Part shown: piece after piece, positions 32,100 to 44,051 of the stretch | Position numbering within the stretch: the first letter of the stretch is position 1 | How the letters are laid out: each line of letters opens with the position of its first letter | Assembly (NCBI GenBank): GCA_001931875.2 | Contig: MSJH02000544.1 | Location: 62,001-126,000, forward strand | Direction: 5' to 3' | Length of the DNA stretch: 64,000 nt | Source: Byssochlamys sp. IMV 00236 | Lineage: Eukaryota; Ascomycota; Eurotiomycetes; Eurotiales; Thermoascaceae | The notes under the pieces: generated by a model | Databases searched by the model: none | The model's input: only the letters and a program-made list of their open reading frames with translations | What the model was told of the DNA's origin: nothing | Position numbers and translations under genes: made by a program

Positions 32100-33000
32100 G
32101 AGTATTACAGAGGAAATAGAAGATAGCAGATGCTTTTGTTTTATAGCAGGGGTTTTCTGAAGCGCAGAACAGTCTTCAAAAGATCGGGATATGTTGCTCT
32201 GAAAGATTCCAGCCTCTTGAAATGTGCGTCAAGTCGTCCAGTCTGTCAGTTTCCGCTCCTCTTTTTTCCTCCATCTTACTTCGCACGAGGTCGTCTATCT
32301 CTTGCCTCTCTTCCGCAGTCAGTAATTACAGAAGATCGTCGAGGTTCACTTGGCCAAAGAATCTTCAGTCAATTTTTAGCCCAATATATCATGTCAAAAG
32401 CACAACTTCTCCTGGCCGCATAGTTGACCCAGAAATCGCCACTCTCCCAATTGGCCCTCATATGTGTAGAGAGACGGTGTTCTTCGGCCAACAATCCACG
32501 ATTGAGTGCCACTTGCTCTCTCTCTCTTCAAGTACCCTGTGAAAGGTCTTCAGACGGATCTCATAAATATTCACCCAGTCATCCAGCCCTTCCGGCCAGT
32601 ATTTGGGCCAGATTCATGGTAACCACGGCTTGCGAATAAGCTTAATGTCTAGGCGTCCCACCGCATGTCCTCACCTTCTCGTCTTGAAGAGCTTCTTCGT
32701 GCTGTCCTCTGCAGGCAGTCATTGCTCCGCACTGGGGAAAGGAGTAGAGAATCGACCCTTCGCTTGTCCGGTCCATTGTCGATCTTAATACTTCCGCAAC
32801 GCAGCCATGATTATATGTTAGCCCTGAATTGGTCCGCAAGAGGCATGATATTGGGTATTACATAGGTCTTTCTCAATTGCCTTGCAGTAATCCCACCCCA
32901 ACTCCACATCGAACAGATGAAGGAGATATTTCTCACGATGATCGGCCATTCGCCTTGACTTCGCCCAGGAATATCTAACTCCTCTCTCAGTAACTATGGC
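32100..33000 (-). pseudogene. Degenerate coding-like segment
   Basis: On the minus strand several protein-like stretches occur in different frames separated by stops, for example RMADHREKYLLHLFDVELGW near 32,940-32,880 and LLTAEERQEIDDLVRSKM near 32,320-32,270. Frames change and stops recur, so this looks like a decayed gene. I do not recognise the parent family. Confidence 0.25.
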
Positions 33001-34796
33001 AAACGCTCAACAGCTGCTGCATATATCGATAACTACCTAGACTTACTTTAAGCCCACAATAATATACAAGAGTTAAGACCGGGAAATGCTACACCCCGTC
33101 AGTTGCTTCCTGTCAGTATACACTTTTCTTGCATTATAAACTAGTCTGGCAGGCGCTCCATATCGTTCAAGGAACCACATGCGCTATTCTGTGGGCGTTC
33201 GATACCAAGTAGGTGCTGCTCCTTTGTGCAAAGTACTAATAGGCACGCATAGGTAATAAGTTAAGAGTATAAAATAGTTATTGCCTGGACCCAGAGTTTA
33301 TATATGCTTTTCTATATTTATCCCGAGTGAATCTGGCCCGGACAAAACTCATTCAATGGTAGTATATATTGAGTAGGAGCACCAGCGCCTCAAAAACAAA
33401 TAGGACACCCCAAAATCCTCACAAATTGTTTCCTGGAGCCTCTCTAACACACGCTACTCAATATAAGGTCACTCTAATCATTATTTCTATCGCTGCACAA
33501 TAGCATACGAAAGTTAAGGTCTAGAAACTAGAAGCTTCGATGCGAGCTGAGCAAACGCTCAGAACAGATACCTCCCAGATCTGGCAATCTCTCAATAACG
33601 GGAGTGCCACAGTCCTCTGGTTCCCATTCCCCGCAGCAAACCCGTACACTACGTGGAATTCCATCCTTGCGGTCCCAGTCATTTCAATATCGGACGACTC
33701 TCTAAGCACGAGCCGATACCGTCAAGGTCGATACTTTTACCGTTGCTTTTCAGCAAGCAGTGCCGGTCGCCTGAGATGTGGGAATAGACCGCGTCGGCCC
33801 TCGTCTATCGCAGGCAGAGCTCCTCTTCCAATTTGATCGACACCGGGACAGAGCGAATAAGATCCCTAGACTATACCTCAAGCTGCGAGGTACTCTGGCG
33901 TCAGGCAACCTCCATAACCTGGTGCATTTCATATAGTAGAAAACATGAAGCCTCTAGCTGCTGGGAATTTCCTTTTTGCTCTATATACGGTCATAACCAA
34001 CTCGATCGAAGAAAGAAGACAAGGCGCAGCAATATTGGCTCTTACTGCCCAGCCAAGCGGTCAAATGTGCCGGTGTAACTATCCCGCTCCCAGATTCGGC
34101 AATATCTGAAACCTCTTTGACTATTACCATGGATTAAGTACCATTTACCCCTATAGTCTAGCTTCTTTGTCCCGTCCATAGATATGAAATATGGGGCTAG
34201 CGCATGGCCTTTCCATCCCAATAACAGGGTTCACCCATCTTTTAGCTATGCTTTCGTACCTGGTACCTGGAATGGTCCATCAAGCCCTAATTAACTCGAC
34301 ATTTCCCTGAAAGTCAAACTCAAACTCGGTTTCTGCCTACATGGGGTATGCTAGATGTATATATTATGTAGGAACGGGCAATTTCCGAGTAGGCAGCCGT
34401 ACTATTGAAGACGAGAACAAACGGCAAAAGAACTGGGCGCAATAATACCCTTTGTCCTTTGCCAGATCTAGGACAATGTGTCAGATCCAGGCAGACACAA
34501 CAGGAGATTCCTCCTTTTGGGTCAAATTGGTCTAGAATAATATCTTTTCTACCAACGAGGCACTACGTAACGCCACTAATTTCCAGCACAAACGTCACTT
34601 AACGGAAACAGGAAAAAAAAAGAAGATTGCCTTCGCGACCACCATGCCATTATCACATTGGGAGACTGGCTTTGAGCTCTTTCACTTCCCTATCTAGTTC
34701 TAAGTCTTCGATCCAGAACGTGTAGTTGCGCGTTGCACTTGGAGCGGGGGCCAGAATTATTATCCTCTTTACGCGTCCGCGTCACGGTTACAATAA

Positions 34797-34826
34797 GGGG
34801 GCGGGGCGGGAGGGGAGGGGAGGGGG
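34797..34826 (+). other. G-quadruplex-type G-tract
   Basis: Six runs of three to five G are separated by single C or A bases within 30 bp, which satisfies the usual quadruplex pattern with one-base loops. It marks the right edge of the AT-rich island. Confidence 0.75.
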
Positions 34827-36174
34827 TCATCTTTAAACATAGACAACTGCCACTAGAGATATGACGGACAGGACGCTATTTTCATTTTATTTATTTCATT
34901 TAGTCTCATGTCTTCCGTTACATAGTTAGCCTCTCTACCGTCTCCTTGGTCACGACAGGCCCCCTAGAGAACGGACGACACGCTTCCGGCACAGGGCTAG
35001 AGGGGAAACTAGGGAGCAATTCCGGACCATGCTCTGGGGACGTGCCTACAGCTTTGGTCCGGTAGATAGTCGGGTTAGAAGGATGTGCCACTACTGGGTC
35101 TTTGGGACTTGGGGCTTCTTTGTCTGCCCCAAGGGAAACTTACGGAGTACGGATACATGATCGTCTTCGACGCCATTGACGGGGAAAAGAAAAGGAGGGG
35201 CAACTAAATATAGATGGTCTTTGGGATGATGTTTTGTGAGAAACTAGTAGTTATTGTTGCAAGAATTATTCTAACATAACCATCTCCACCGTGGAGGGTC
35301 GATTTTGGACACTCGAGGAAAGAAGCGACAAGAGACCCTTTTGGGACACCGCAGCTAAAAACAGGAAACAAGAAAAAAAAAGAAGAAGAAAAGAGTGAAA
35401 CAAACCCATTTGTTTTGTTTCCGAAACCTGGATCAAAGCAAGAAAATCATTTCCTGAACACCGTGGAGACTGGGCACTCCTTTTCTTGCTTTTGAAATCT
35501 GGTGAGAATAGTGAAACCAGACGCATATCCTTAGACATCCATGATGATGATGATACCTTCCGGAGGATCTGTGTAGTGTGTCCTGCTGTAATGCTCTGTA
35601 TCGAGTAAGGTAGAACAATGTGAGAGGAAGTAAGAGCTCCAAGATAATTCTCGAGAAGGAGAAGTATTGCTGAGTAGCAGACGGAATGAGACTCGGGGGA
35701 GAAGAGGCGAAGGGGAATTAGGGATTACAATCTGTATGCAGCAACTCTATACATGGGTATTCAATGAAAGGCAAAGGGGAGGTGGAGAGAAAAGGACAAA
35801 GAGTAAAGGAAAGAGTGAAAAGGTAATAGGAAAAGAGAAAAAAAAGGAATTCCGCTTCAAACCAGCCGGACTCCATGATCACACCCAATCCCATAAGCAG
35901 TCGCTTCACAACCATCCAACCTGTTCCCAACACCGTATGTAAAACAATGCCCGTACTCCTGCGACGACAATACGCAGCTTAACCCTCAAGAGAGTCTTTG
36001 TCGTACTGTCGTCAGCTGTAAGATGTAATTCACGAAAACTTTAAATCGACTTCAGCTCATCAACCCCTCACGTGCTAATCCTTACGCCTTGCACCTTCTC
36101 TGAGCAACCATTTCAATATACAGACGGCAAGACGCTTGAACCTTTCTTATCTGTTCTTTGGCAGCGGATGGCAA
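34827..36174. other. Intergenic region downstream of the putative regulator
   Basis: This 1.3-kb region contains purine-rich tracts at about 35,370-35,400 and 35,690-35,850, probably the 3' flank of the minus-strand gene at 36175. No coding sequence is supported. Confidence 0.4.
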
Positions 36175-37311
36175 TCACTGCCTTGCGTACTTCTGGATCC
36201 CGCCTTTCCTGCTCACACGCGAGAGTATGCCTGGTTCTTGAAAGACAGGGACAGGCGAAGCCCCAGTTCTCATGGTGTCTCTAGGAGCGATGGTACGGTC
36301 ATTCTCTGCGATGATCAAACCAGGACGGAACCTTGGCAGGATCTCGATATCAGGAAACATGACCTTCTCGTCCATCGCCTGAACCATGGCCATATATTCC
36401 CTGAGGCGCGTCATGATGTCGCGAATGTCGTTGAAAGACTTGTTGGGACCGACTTCCTCGCGGAGCCAGTCAGGAACAGGGGAAGGAGGGATGTACGGAG
36501 GCTTTTTGGACAGATTCTCATTCGTGGTATTGCCGCCCTCTTGAGTCTGAATAGCACTTGCTTGAGAGAAGCTGACAACGCTGTTTGGTGAACTGACTTC
36601 AGGGGACGGAAACCCTGAAGTTGAAGAAATGTTCTGCTCGTTGGACTCCCCATCGTTGTCAATCTTTGTACGACGGGTCTCACGTCTTCTGAGGACGAGT
36701 TCAAAGCTGTCGACTCCACCCCATGCTTCCATTCTGTCGAGGGAGTCCATGAGGAGATCGCACTGCGTGAAGGGCCAGACTGAAGCCCGGTACCTTGCAC
36801 GTTGGTAGTGCTTGCGGCAGTAGTGAATCCATACATGCTGCGGGAATAACTTTGTGCAGTTCTTGTTTCTACCAAAGATGTGTGAGATGACCTTGCGCAG
36901 GTTTTCACCGCCTGTAACACAGGGCCCATCGGAGAACTCGCATTTAGGTTCGAGATGTGGCATGTTGGTGTGCGCGTATGTCTGGTCAAATGATGCTGGG
37001 ACCTGATAGGTCTCAGTCGATAGTGACAATGGAGACTGAGAGGGAGACGGCAAAAGCCGACCGTCGTGTCTTGCAATGTTCAACGCGTTCAAGCCTTCCG
37101 GAGTAACTGGCGATGGGAGTGTCGCAGTGTTCTTTGTTTGAAATATCAACCCTGGATAGTTTGATATCTCTGAGCTGTCGTGGATGAAAGGATATTGCGC
37201 GTTGTTTGGTTCTGGACCTGGCAATCTGACGGAGGGCGTACAAGAGATCTGCTTGTCTGGAGAAGGGATATAAGAGGCACCTTGAGGATTTAAGATCTTG
37301 GAGAGATCCAT
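36175..37311 (-). CDS. Putative fungal regulatory protein (ORP1-like?)
   Basis: This is a single-exon 378-residue protein. The first ~125 residues are Ser/Pro/Asn-rich. A compact basic/Cys block at about residues 128-180 (CVTGGENLRKVISHIFGRNKNC, then HVWIHYCRKHYQRARYR) is the best-conserved-looking part and recalls a domain seen in filamentous-fungal regulators. Ser-rich disordered sequence and a C-terminal helix (NDIRDIMTRLREYMAMVQ) follow, ending in basic residues. The spaced Cys and His residues could bind metal, but I see no standard zinc-finger consensus. The ORP1-like label is from memory of family style and uncertain. The nearly 4-kb upstream region fits a regulated gene. Confidence 0.65.
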   Translation of the reverse strand: MDLSKILNPQGASYIPSPDKQISCTPSVRLPGPEPNNAQYPFIHDSSEISNYPGLIFQTKNTATLPSPVTPEGLNALNIARHDGRLLPSPSQSPLSLSTETYQVPASFDQTYAHTNMPHLEPKCEFSDGPCVTGGENLRKVISHIFGRNKNCTKLFPQHVWIHYCRKHYQRARYRASVWPFTQCDLLMDSLDRMEAWGGVDSFELVLRRRETRRTKIDNDGESNEQNISSTSGFPSPEVSSPNSVVSFSQASAIQTQEGGNTTNENLSKKPPYIPPSPVPDWLREEVGPNKSFNDIRDIMTRLREYMAMVQAMDEKVMFPDIEILPRFRPGLIIAENDRTIAPRDTMRTGASPVPVFQEPGILSRVSRKGGIQKYARQ

Positions 37312-40300
37312 CTTGACACTTAAATCCGCAAAGAATGAGTAATCGAGGGTGAATATGGGAAAGTCACGATGTGGAAATGAGTCAAACAGTTGTCTGGTGT
37401 GTCATGAGACAGTTGGGAGGGTGCTGTGAAGAAACTGCACAGAAAGGATGAGAGGGAACACTCCGAGTAGGTTGCTCAATGAGACGAAATGTTTGATGGG
37501 ATGACGCGTGATGTGAGAACACTTCGCTAGGGGCACCTTTGACCACCCTTGCCGTCCCAAGGGCAGCCAGACCGCTGAACGTCGCTGTGTTGAAGTGATT
37601 ATTGGCACCAGAACCTGTTGTATCTGGCACCCAGTGCGCAATTGAGGGAGGCTTTTGGTAATAATGATGGGATAGCGAGTATAGCAGGTGATAAATGGGC
37701 CAGTTGAAGCTCTACATCGCAAGGGAAGAGAAGAGTCGGCGAATGAGATGAGTGATGCCTTTTAGCTCGACTGCCTGGCTAGCCTCAGGGCAGACGTACT
37801 GACGACGGTGGCACGAGAATGGATCATGTCGTCTCCAGAAAGGCCCGCAGCAGCATAACCGAGCGCAATGGCAGTCAGATATGGATAAGATTGAAGCTTT
37901 GGACAACCCCAGGAAGCTCGGGGATGAGTTCAAACTCTACCCAACAAGAACATGATTAACCATTTAACAGAGCTTATTATTTGTCGCTGGGATCTGTCCA
38001 TCCAAGAGTCTTTTTTAGAAAAATCCGCGTTTCAACGGTCCTCGGCCAATAACCACGCATGATCCCTGCTGCAAATCATGCGAAATAAATGTCAAAGACC
38101 CCAGCCAACGGCCCTTAGCCAACTCGCCATATTCGACTCAATCTCCCAGAGAACACTAAATCTACGCCAGTCTAATTATTACTCCCTATTGGCCAATGAG
38201 AATACGTCCGGAATACGGAAAAGCTGCCCGGCATTGCGGGTTTCAACATTTGGCATCGATGCAATACTCTCTGGATGGCGTTGAGATAGGGCCACTGTCT
38301 CACGAAAAACCTCCGAGCATGAGGAAACAAGGTCGATTCAGGGACTTCATCCCACTGTGGAGGGGTCTTCCAAATCATTTTCTGAGAGAACCAGGAGTCT
38401 GAATGCATGCACCCTGAGTCATTGCTCAGTGCAACAGTTCCAGACCGCGAAAGCGTCAGATTGGATAACTCTATCTTCGTCTCGAAGTCGGGTGGAGAAC
38501 AAATTCTCCGAGCGGCCCTGCAAGAATCAGCCAGGCATGAAACGCGAAGCTAGGAGCCTTGCGGAATAGGTAAGGTGTGCTGCTCGAGTCCTCAAGTACG
38601 TATTTCATATCTCACAAGGCGATCGAATCTCCAGGATATGGCCTCTCATCTCTATAATGAGGTTGTGATATTGAGCCAGGAGCCGGACAAGAAGGTCAGG
38701 GGATGAGCCGAAACTGCATAGCCCAGACCAGCGACGACGAGCAAGCGTATCGAGACCCACAAACCGTCGAGGCCGTTGAAAATCCAAGAAAGCCCTTCCC
38801 CGTCGAGGTTCCTCGCGGACGTTACTACGACGTTGCCTGTCTTTCCCCTTTTGGATGGTCAGAGAGGTACCCAAGTTATGGGCCAGGGTGTCCGTCATAT
38901 TGACCCTTCGGGTATGGTTTCGCCCCGCTGACATCTGGAATTTTCGATTCGTAGCTGTCTGCGTTGCCGATCCATCTACTTTTCGCCTTGTCGACTACTT
39001 TAGACTAGACGACGGAGCTAACGGGGAAGATCGTTTCATGCACTCATGCCAGCCCGCTTGTGAAAGAGATCCTGAGTTAGACACGATTGCGATCAGCACG
39101 TCCTTTCCGGATCGACGCGGGAGGATAGCGCTATCGACTACAGTCTCTTGCGCCGCTTATCGTGTAATAAAGCAGAGGTTTCTATATGGGAAAGCTCTGG
39201 GGCTATGAAGAACCCCTATTGGGGTCAAGGTACCAAAAACACAAAGACCCCTCAGGTTTGTCTATACTAGCCCAACCGCCATGCACACTCACTTAAGCTC
39301 TTGCAGTACAGTACGGAGTACACGCGGCATTCCGACACAAGACGGCGCAGAGGTCCATACGGATGAAGATCACTCCGGATGATCACTGGTGGAGAGTGTA
39401 TGAGTATGAGGTTCGCCGCCCACGTTTCTCGGATGCTTGCTACCCACGAGTCCACGACTCGCGAATAAAATGACAAGCAATCACTGGCGGCGGCGTTGTT
39501 TCCGAAACTCTAGTGATGAACGATCGAAATAGCTCCCTACCTCTGGTTGGACAGTTTGTTGTTCTGATGATCCCTGTCGCAACGGCATCTACTTCACCCT
39601 CAACTACCCGTTCGAGAGCTTCAAAACCTCACAAGGAGCCTCGCTTATTTGACGTCACAGACATACGACAAAAGATAAAACGACGTTTCCAAACTCGGGG
39701 AATGCGCGACGCCCTTTTAACCTTTTATCGTGTTGTGGGCTGTACGTGTTCGAGCCGGCAAGGGTAATATTCCCCTTCCTGGAAGGATTCGGATCAGGGA
39801 GATTCTGCCTCATTATTATTCCCTGACAAATAATCGAGTCTGACTAACTAACTATCTAGACCAAGCCGCTAAGGGGCCCAAGGCTCAGCCCCCTGTCAGT
39901 TTCACTTCTGCAAGCAGCCGCTGAAAGTGCAGTGGATTCGATCGCGGGGCATGGAGAGATAGACAGCTGCGGGAACAAATCTCGCATATGGCTCACGGTC
40001 CATTGATAAGTAATAATAAACGATGGACTACGGAGTAGTTAATATTGACTGCCACTCGATGTGTCTGCGCACAATGGTCACACAACCTCCCGGCAGGCAG
40101 ATTCTCCGATTGCCGGAGAGCATACTAACATAATAATGAAAGCAATATCCGGATTCCGCAGTGCCTTTGCTCGCGGAGCAGACCAGTTTCAGCTAGACCG
40201 TTTCTGACGAGCAACCTCACGAATCACCCCCAGCCGTAACAGCAGTGGTTGAAGGGAAAAAAAAGCCATGAAGAAACCTGCTGATACGGCCGAAACAACC

Positions 40301-41197
40301 TTGGGGCAACGATTTCTTTTTTCCCCAACGTCACTGCATCATCTAAGCGAACGTCAAACTATTGAACTTTTTTGAGCATAATAATAACCCTTCCATGTTA
40401 TAGAGAGACAGGGGGCGATCAGGTCGCGATCGCTTTACCGTAAGTATCTTTTCAACGACTATGGCTAATAATCTAGGGCGGGTCACGTCAGGTCCACGGG
40501 TTATCTCATTGTGCATGACGGGAACCCGTCAATCGTTTTCTATCTATCTCTGCTCTCTCTACCATCCCTACGGGTTTGTCGATATGTCTACATTCGGACT
40601 AGGACGCGGTAGACGAACCCAAAGCTGTGTGGCAGGAATGGTCTACGGAGTAACTATCGCGTTCCCTTAACTAGATACCTAAGGTACAACATTTCCTTGC
40701 TGCTGCCCAACTACTGACTTGCTCTACCCGATCAGGCAGCTGGAAACCTGCTACGATGACATCAATGAAAATACTTTCGCGGGAGGACGGGACGTTTCCG
40801 AAACAAAAGGTAATTGGAATTCGAGCAAGAATTATCTCTCAAAGGCGAATTACATTCTCTTTTCCCGGGGAGTGTATGTGCATACTCCCATGTATGTGTA
40901 CAACCTGAAGAGGAGAGAAAATGACGAAGTAAAGAAGAAGAGGAAAAGAAAAGAAAAGATTCAGAAGAAAGATCAGAAAGCCGCCCAATGATGATCAGTC
41001 CAGTCCTAACGTGAGACATTTCAAACATTCAAAACCCCATAACAAAACGCCTGATAACTGTGATTTTTGCACGCGAATAGAAAGGGAACCAGCGCGATGA
41101 TAAAACTGGAAAGAGGTTGAGACGAAAACAAAGGTATATGAGTATCGTAGGAACTTCAGGTCGCCTGTTTCCAGACGCTTGGTGAAGCTTCACTGTT
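37312..41197. other. 3.9-kb intergenic region without a supported gene
   Basis: This lies upstream of the putative regulator (-) and downstream of the C2 gene (-). Frames are short, and no splice-consistent gene or known domain was found. AT-rich and purine-rich patches occur (for example 40,920-40,980, the likely 3' end region of the C2 gene). It could hold a long promoter, a long 5' UTR or unrecognised noncoding RNA. Confidence 0.4.
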
Positions 41198-44051
41198 TCA
41201 CATAGCATATCCAGCACCTCCGACCACAGAGGTTTGTGGAGCGTACCTACTACGTGCAGTCCGACCGGAACCACAACCCACGGTTCCGATATCTATGGAT
41301 TTGATCTCCTTGCTCAATGCATCCATGCTTGGGCTGGCCCCCATGACTGGGTAATTTTGATTCATGGGCTGTGCCACTGGCACTTTGACAGGAATCGGTG
41401 GCCCGGTGCGAGTCGGTTCGTACAGTTTCGAGGCCGGGGTGGGCGAAGTTGAAATTCGATAGTTCCGAGATGTGTCGTATGCGTTGGGAGAGCTGTAATT
41501 CCGCGCATGACCGTAGCCTGCATAGTTCTCGCGTTCTCGAAGGACTTGATCACTGCGCGGAGATGTCCGCACGACGGAGTTATTGGTCGGGCTCGGCGTG
41601 GTGTATGTTACTGGCCGTTGTTTCTGAAGACGGTTGCGACTAGCCCTTTCAGTCGAAGAAGGGGATCCGCCTACCTCTATGATCTGTGGCTTTGAATGTG
41701 GGCGGCTGGCCACCATATCTCGCGAACTTCTGATCGGTGTCGACGACTGCGGCGTGTGCTTGAAACGGACGACAACTTCTGGCTTCTTCGTCTTTCTTTC
41801 CGGCTCAGGAGCCCATGTGTCACTGGGCAAGTGATCCGAGGGGTCAATAACCTTGCCATCGTCACCTATAATGGGTCCCAAGTCATGGTCGTTACCAGAG
41901 GAGGCAGAATCTCTTCCCCCGTCAGGGCCCCCAAAGGCTACTACGGCGGTTCTGACCTTTGACGATCTTCCGGCGTTGGGATTCAATGCATCATACGAGT
42001 CAGGAGAGAATGGTACTCCCGATAGACCTCGCTCCTCCACTGGCGGTGGTCTAGGGCTGACTGACTTCCTCTTAGGGACACCACGGGTATTGGGGCTCAC
42101 GGACCTGGGCTTACCAGTTCGGGTGTCCGCATAAGACGATCCTGGTTCAGCCGTAATAACAGCATTCGAACGCTGGACGCCGATAGGAGCCTGGTACGAT
42201 GGTTGTTCAACCATTTGGGTGACAGGCGCCTCTGGAAGATGCATTTCATTGTGGTTCAAGTGGGCCCGTTTCTCGTAGATCGCCCTGTCTGACTCTGCCT
42301 CAGCAATCACAGGATCATATCCCGCAACAAGACTTGGCGGTACATCCGGGCCATTGGCAGGCAGATCCTGCAAACGTCCCTGCGGGTGCTGGCTATACGA
42401 CGTCCGGGAGGACATGGACATAGCGGAAGTTGCCATGTCGAAGTCTGTGGAAGGAGATGCTGAACGAACAAGGTCGGGTGTGTATGCCTGATAAGGGACA
42501 GCTGGAAGGTCCTGGGCCTGAGTCGTCTGCGCGAAGGCCGATCTGTGCACCGGCGGTGGCGGCGGAGGGCCATCCTCATCCTCATCTTCGACACGGGGTT
42601 GCATAGACGCATATTCAGGATGATAATCCTCGCGGCTCGCTGCTTTACGCAACTGACTCTCGCGATAGACGTCAATCTTCGCTGGCAGTGCGACCGTTTC
42701 ACTGTGATGACGAAGCTCTGCGGCACCAGGTACTGTCCGGGCATAAGTGAACTCTGGCGGTGGTGCATCGTACACCACAGTTGCTTGAGCGGGATTCGCA
42801 GCAGCTATCGACCGTTGTTGTCCATATTGTGGCTGCTCTGGATGGTGACGAGGCTGTTCTGCTGCGACTGGTGCATGGCGAGGGGGATTCGTCTCATAGC
42901 CCCTAGAGAACACAACTTCTCCTTCTGGAGTCCGGTAATACCTGTCTTCCGCTTGTTGCTGACGGCGGTCTGGCTGATGGACAACTTCGTATGCTCTCTC
43001 AGGCGGAGCTTGTTGGTAGTGTACTTCTACCGGTTGTTCCTGATAGATCTGTCGTGGTTCATAGTGATACTTCTGGGAGCGGCTCTTCCCATGGCGACCA
43101 TTGACCTGGACGTACTCTCTCTGGAGATCATCTGATGTGTGATATCCTCGTGACGTACGAGGAACGGAGGAGGAGCTTTGTGGAGGGGCCGCAAAGAGGG
43201 GCTCGGGCACAGCAGCGTGCCTTGACGTGGGCCGGACGTATTCTGAAGTCACTGGAGGAGCCGTGTGTGCATGCTCGTGCATCACCGGACGCGTGGGTGG
43301 GATATGAGCATACGCGGATGCAGAATGGGCATTATCCGCGGTAGCAGGCCGTGCAGCAGGCGCTCCGGTCGGGTCGATAGGCAGAGGCCTCCTCTTGAGC
43401 GGCTTGGGCTCTCGTGGACCGGAGAGAGAGGTTGCTGCGGGCACTGGAGCAGGGACAGCTGACTTTGGAGCGACCTTCTCGACTCCCTTCCTTCTCTCGA
43501 TCACTGCCTCGTCCTCTGGTCGAGTGTCGTAGTAGGTCATCTCGATTCTCACTTCGCCCGCATACTTGCCTTTGAACTGCAGCTGATGCCATTGGTCACT
43601 CTGGCCTCCGCCGGGGATAATGAGATTCTTGAGATCAATCCAGGTCTCACCAATCAAGTCCGTCTTCTTATCATCATTGAAGACTGACACCTTCAGCTGA
43701 TAATAATCCGGAGACTCATGGACGGTGAACCGCAGCTCCTGGTCCCTGCGGGATGGGTTAGCGTTGAACTGTGAAAGGATCGGTCACGAATGACGCTGGG
43801 ATGGATCCATACCATCTGGGAGTCTGGCCACCGCGCATATCTGTCTCTGTCTTCTTTGCTTCCTTACCCAGACGGGCAGCACAATAGGGATTCTGCTTGC
43901 CCATGGTCTTTCGATTGGGCAGGTTCTTGGCCCGATCCACGACGGCGACCAGCGTGCCAATGGAGGGGCCGTCGACGGACATGTCTGCATAGATGCCAGC
44001 GGTATGGCCATTGATGGCATTGATAGGCAACTTGGGGATCTTGGAGACCAT
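41198..44051 (-). CDS. C2-domain protein of the Inn1/Fic1 (cytokinesis) type
   Basis: Model: exon 1 43813-44051, intron 43746-43812 (67 nt), exon 2 41198-43745, giving 928 aa. The N-terminal ~135 residues form a C2 domain: GTLVAVVDRAKNLPNR, MGKQNPYCAARLG, QELRFTVHES, LKVSVFNDDK, LIGETWIDL and a final GEVRIEMTYYD. The splice site falls inside it (TPRW|DQEL). The remaining ~790 residues are disordered and rich in Pro, Arg, Ser and Gln, with a PPPPPP run near an acidic EDEDEDG block and many PxxP-type stretches. Yeast Inn1 and fission-yeast Fic1 share this layout (C2 domain plus Pro-rich SH3-binding tail) and act at the actomyosin ring and septum. A septation role is therefore a good inference from architecture. 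Confidence 0.82.

Larger units (their letters stand above)
30035..34795. other. Gene-poor AT-rich island, eroded sequence
   Basis: Nearly 5 kb contains no intact gene. The first 700 bases are strongly AT-rich with many TpA steps, as expected of repeat-induced point mutation or old mobile DNA. Short frames occur at 31471-31698 and 31886-32089, and broken coding-like stretches appear on the minus strand at 32,100-33,000. A 12-bp inverted pair (tatattgagtag) occurs near 33,367 and 33,450 but does not define an element. Confidence 0.5.

Noticed and set aside
33367..33465. 12-bp inverted pair as transposon ends
   Set aside because: Arms are short, spacing is under 100 bp, and no target duplication is present; it can occur by chance in AT-rich DNA.
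36411..37076. 221-residue minus-strand frame overlapping the putative regulator
   Set aside because: Another frame of the same strand inside the 36175-37311 gene; the Cys/His block is coherent only in the chosen frame.
42545..43135. 196-residue plus-strand frame inside the C2-domain gene
   Set aside because: Antisense to the long Pro/Gln-rich exon, with no homology and no splice context.
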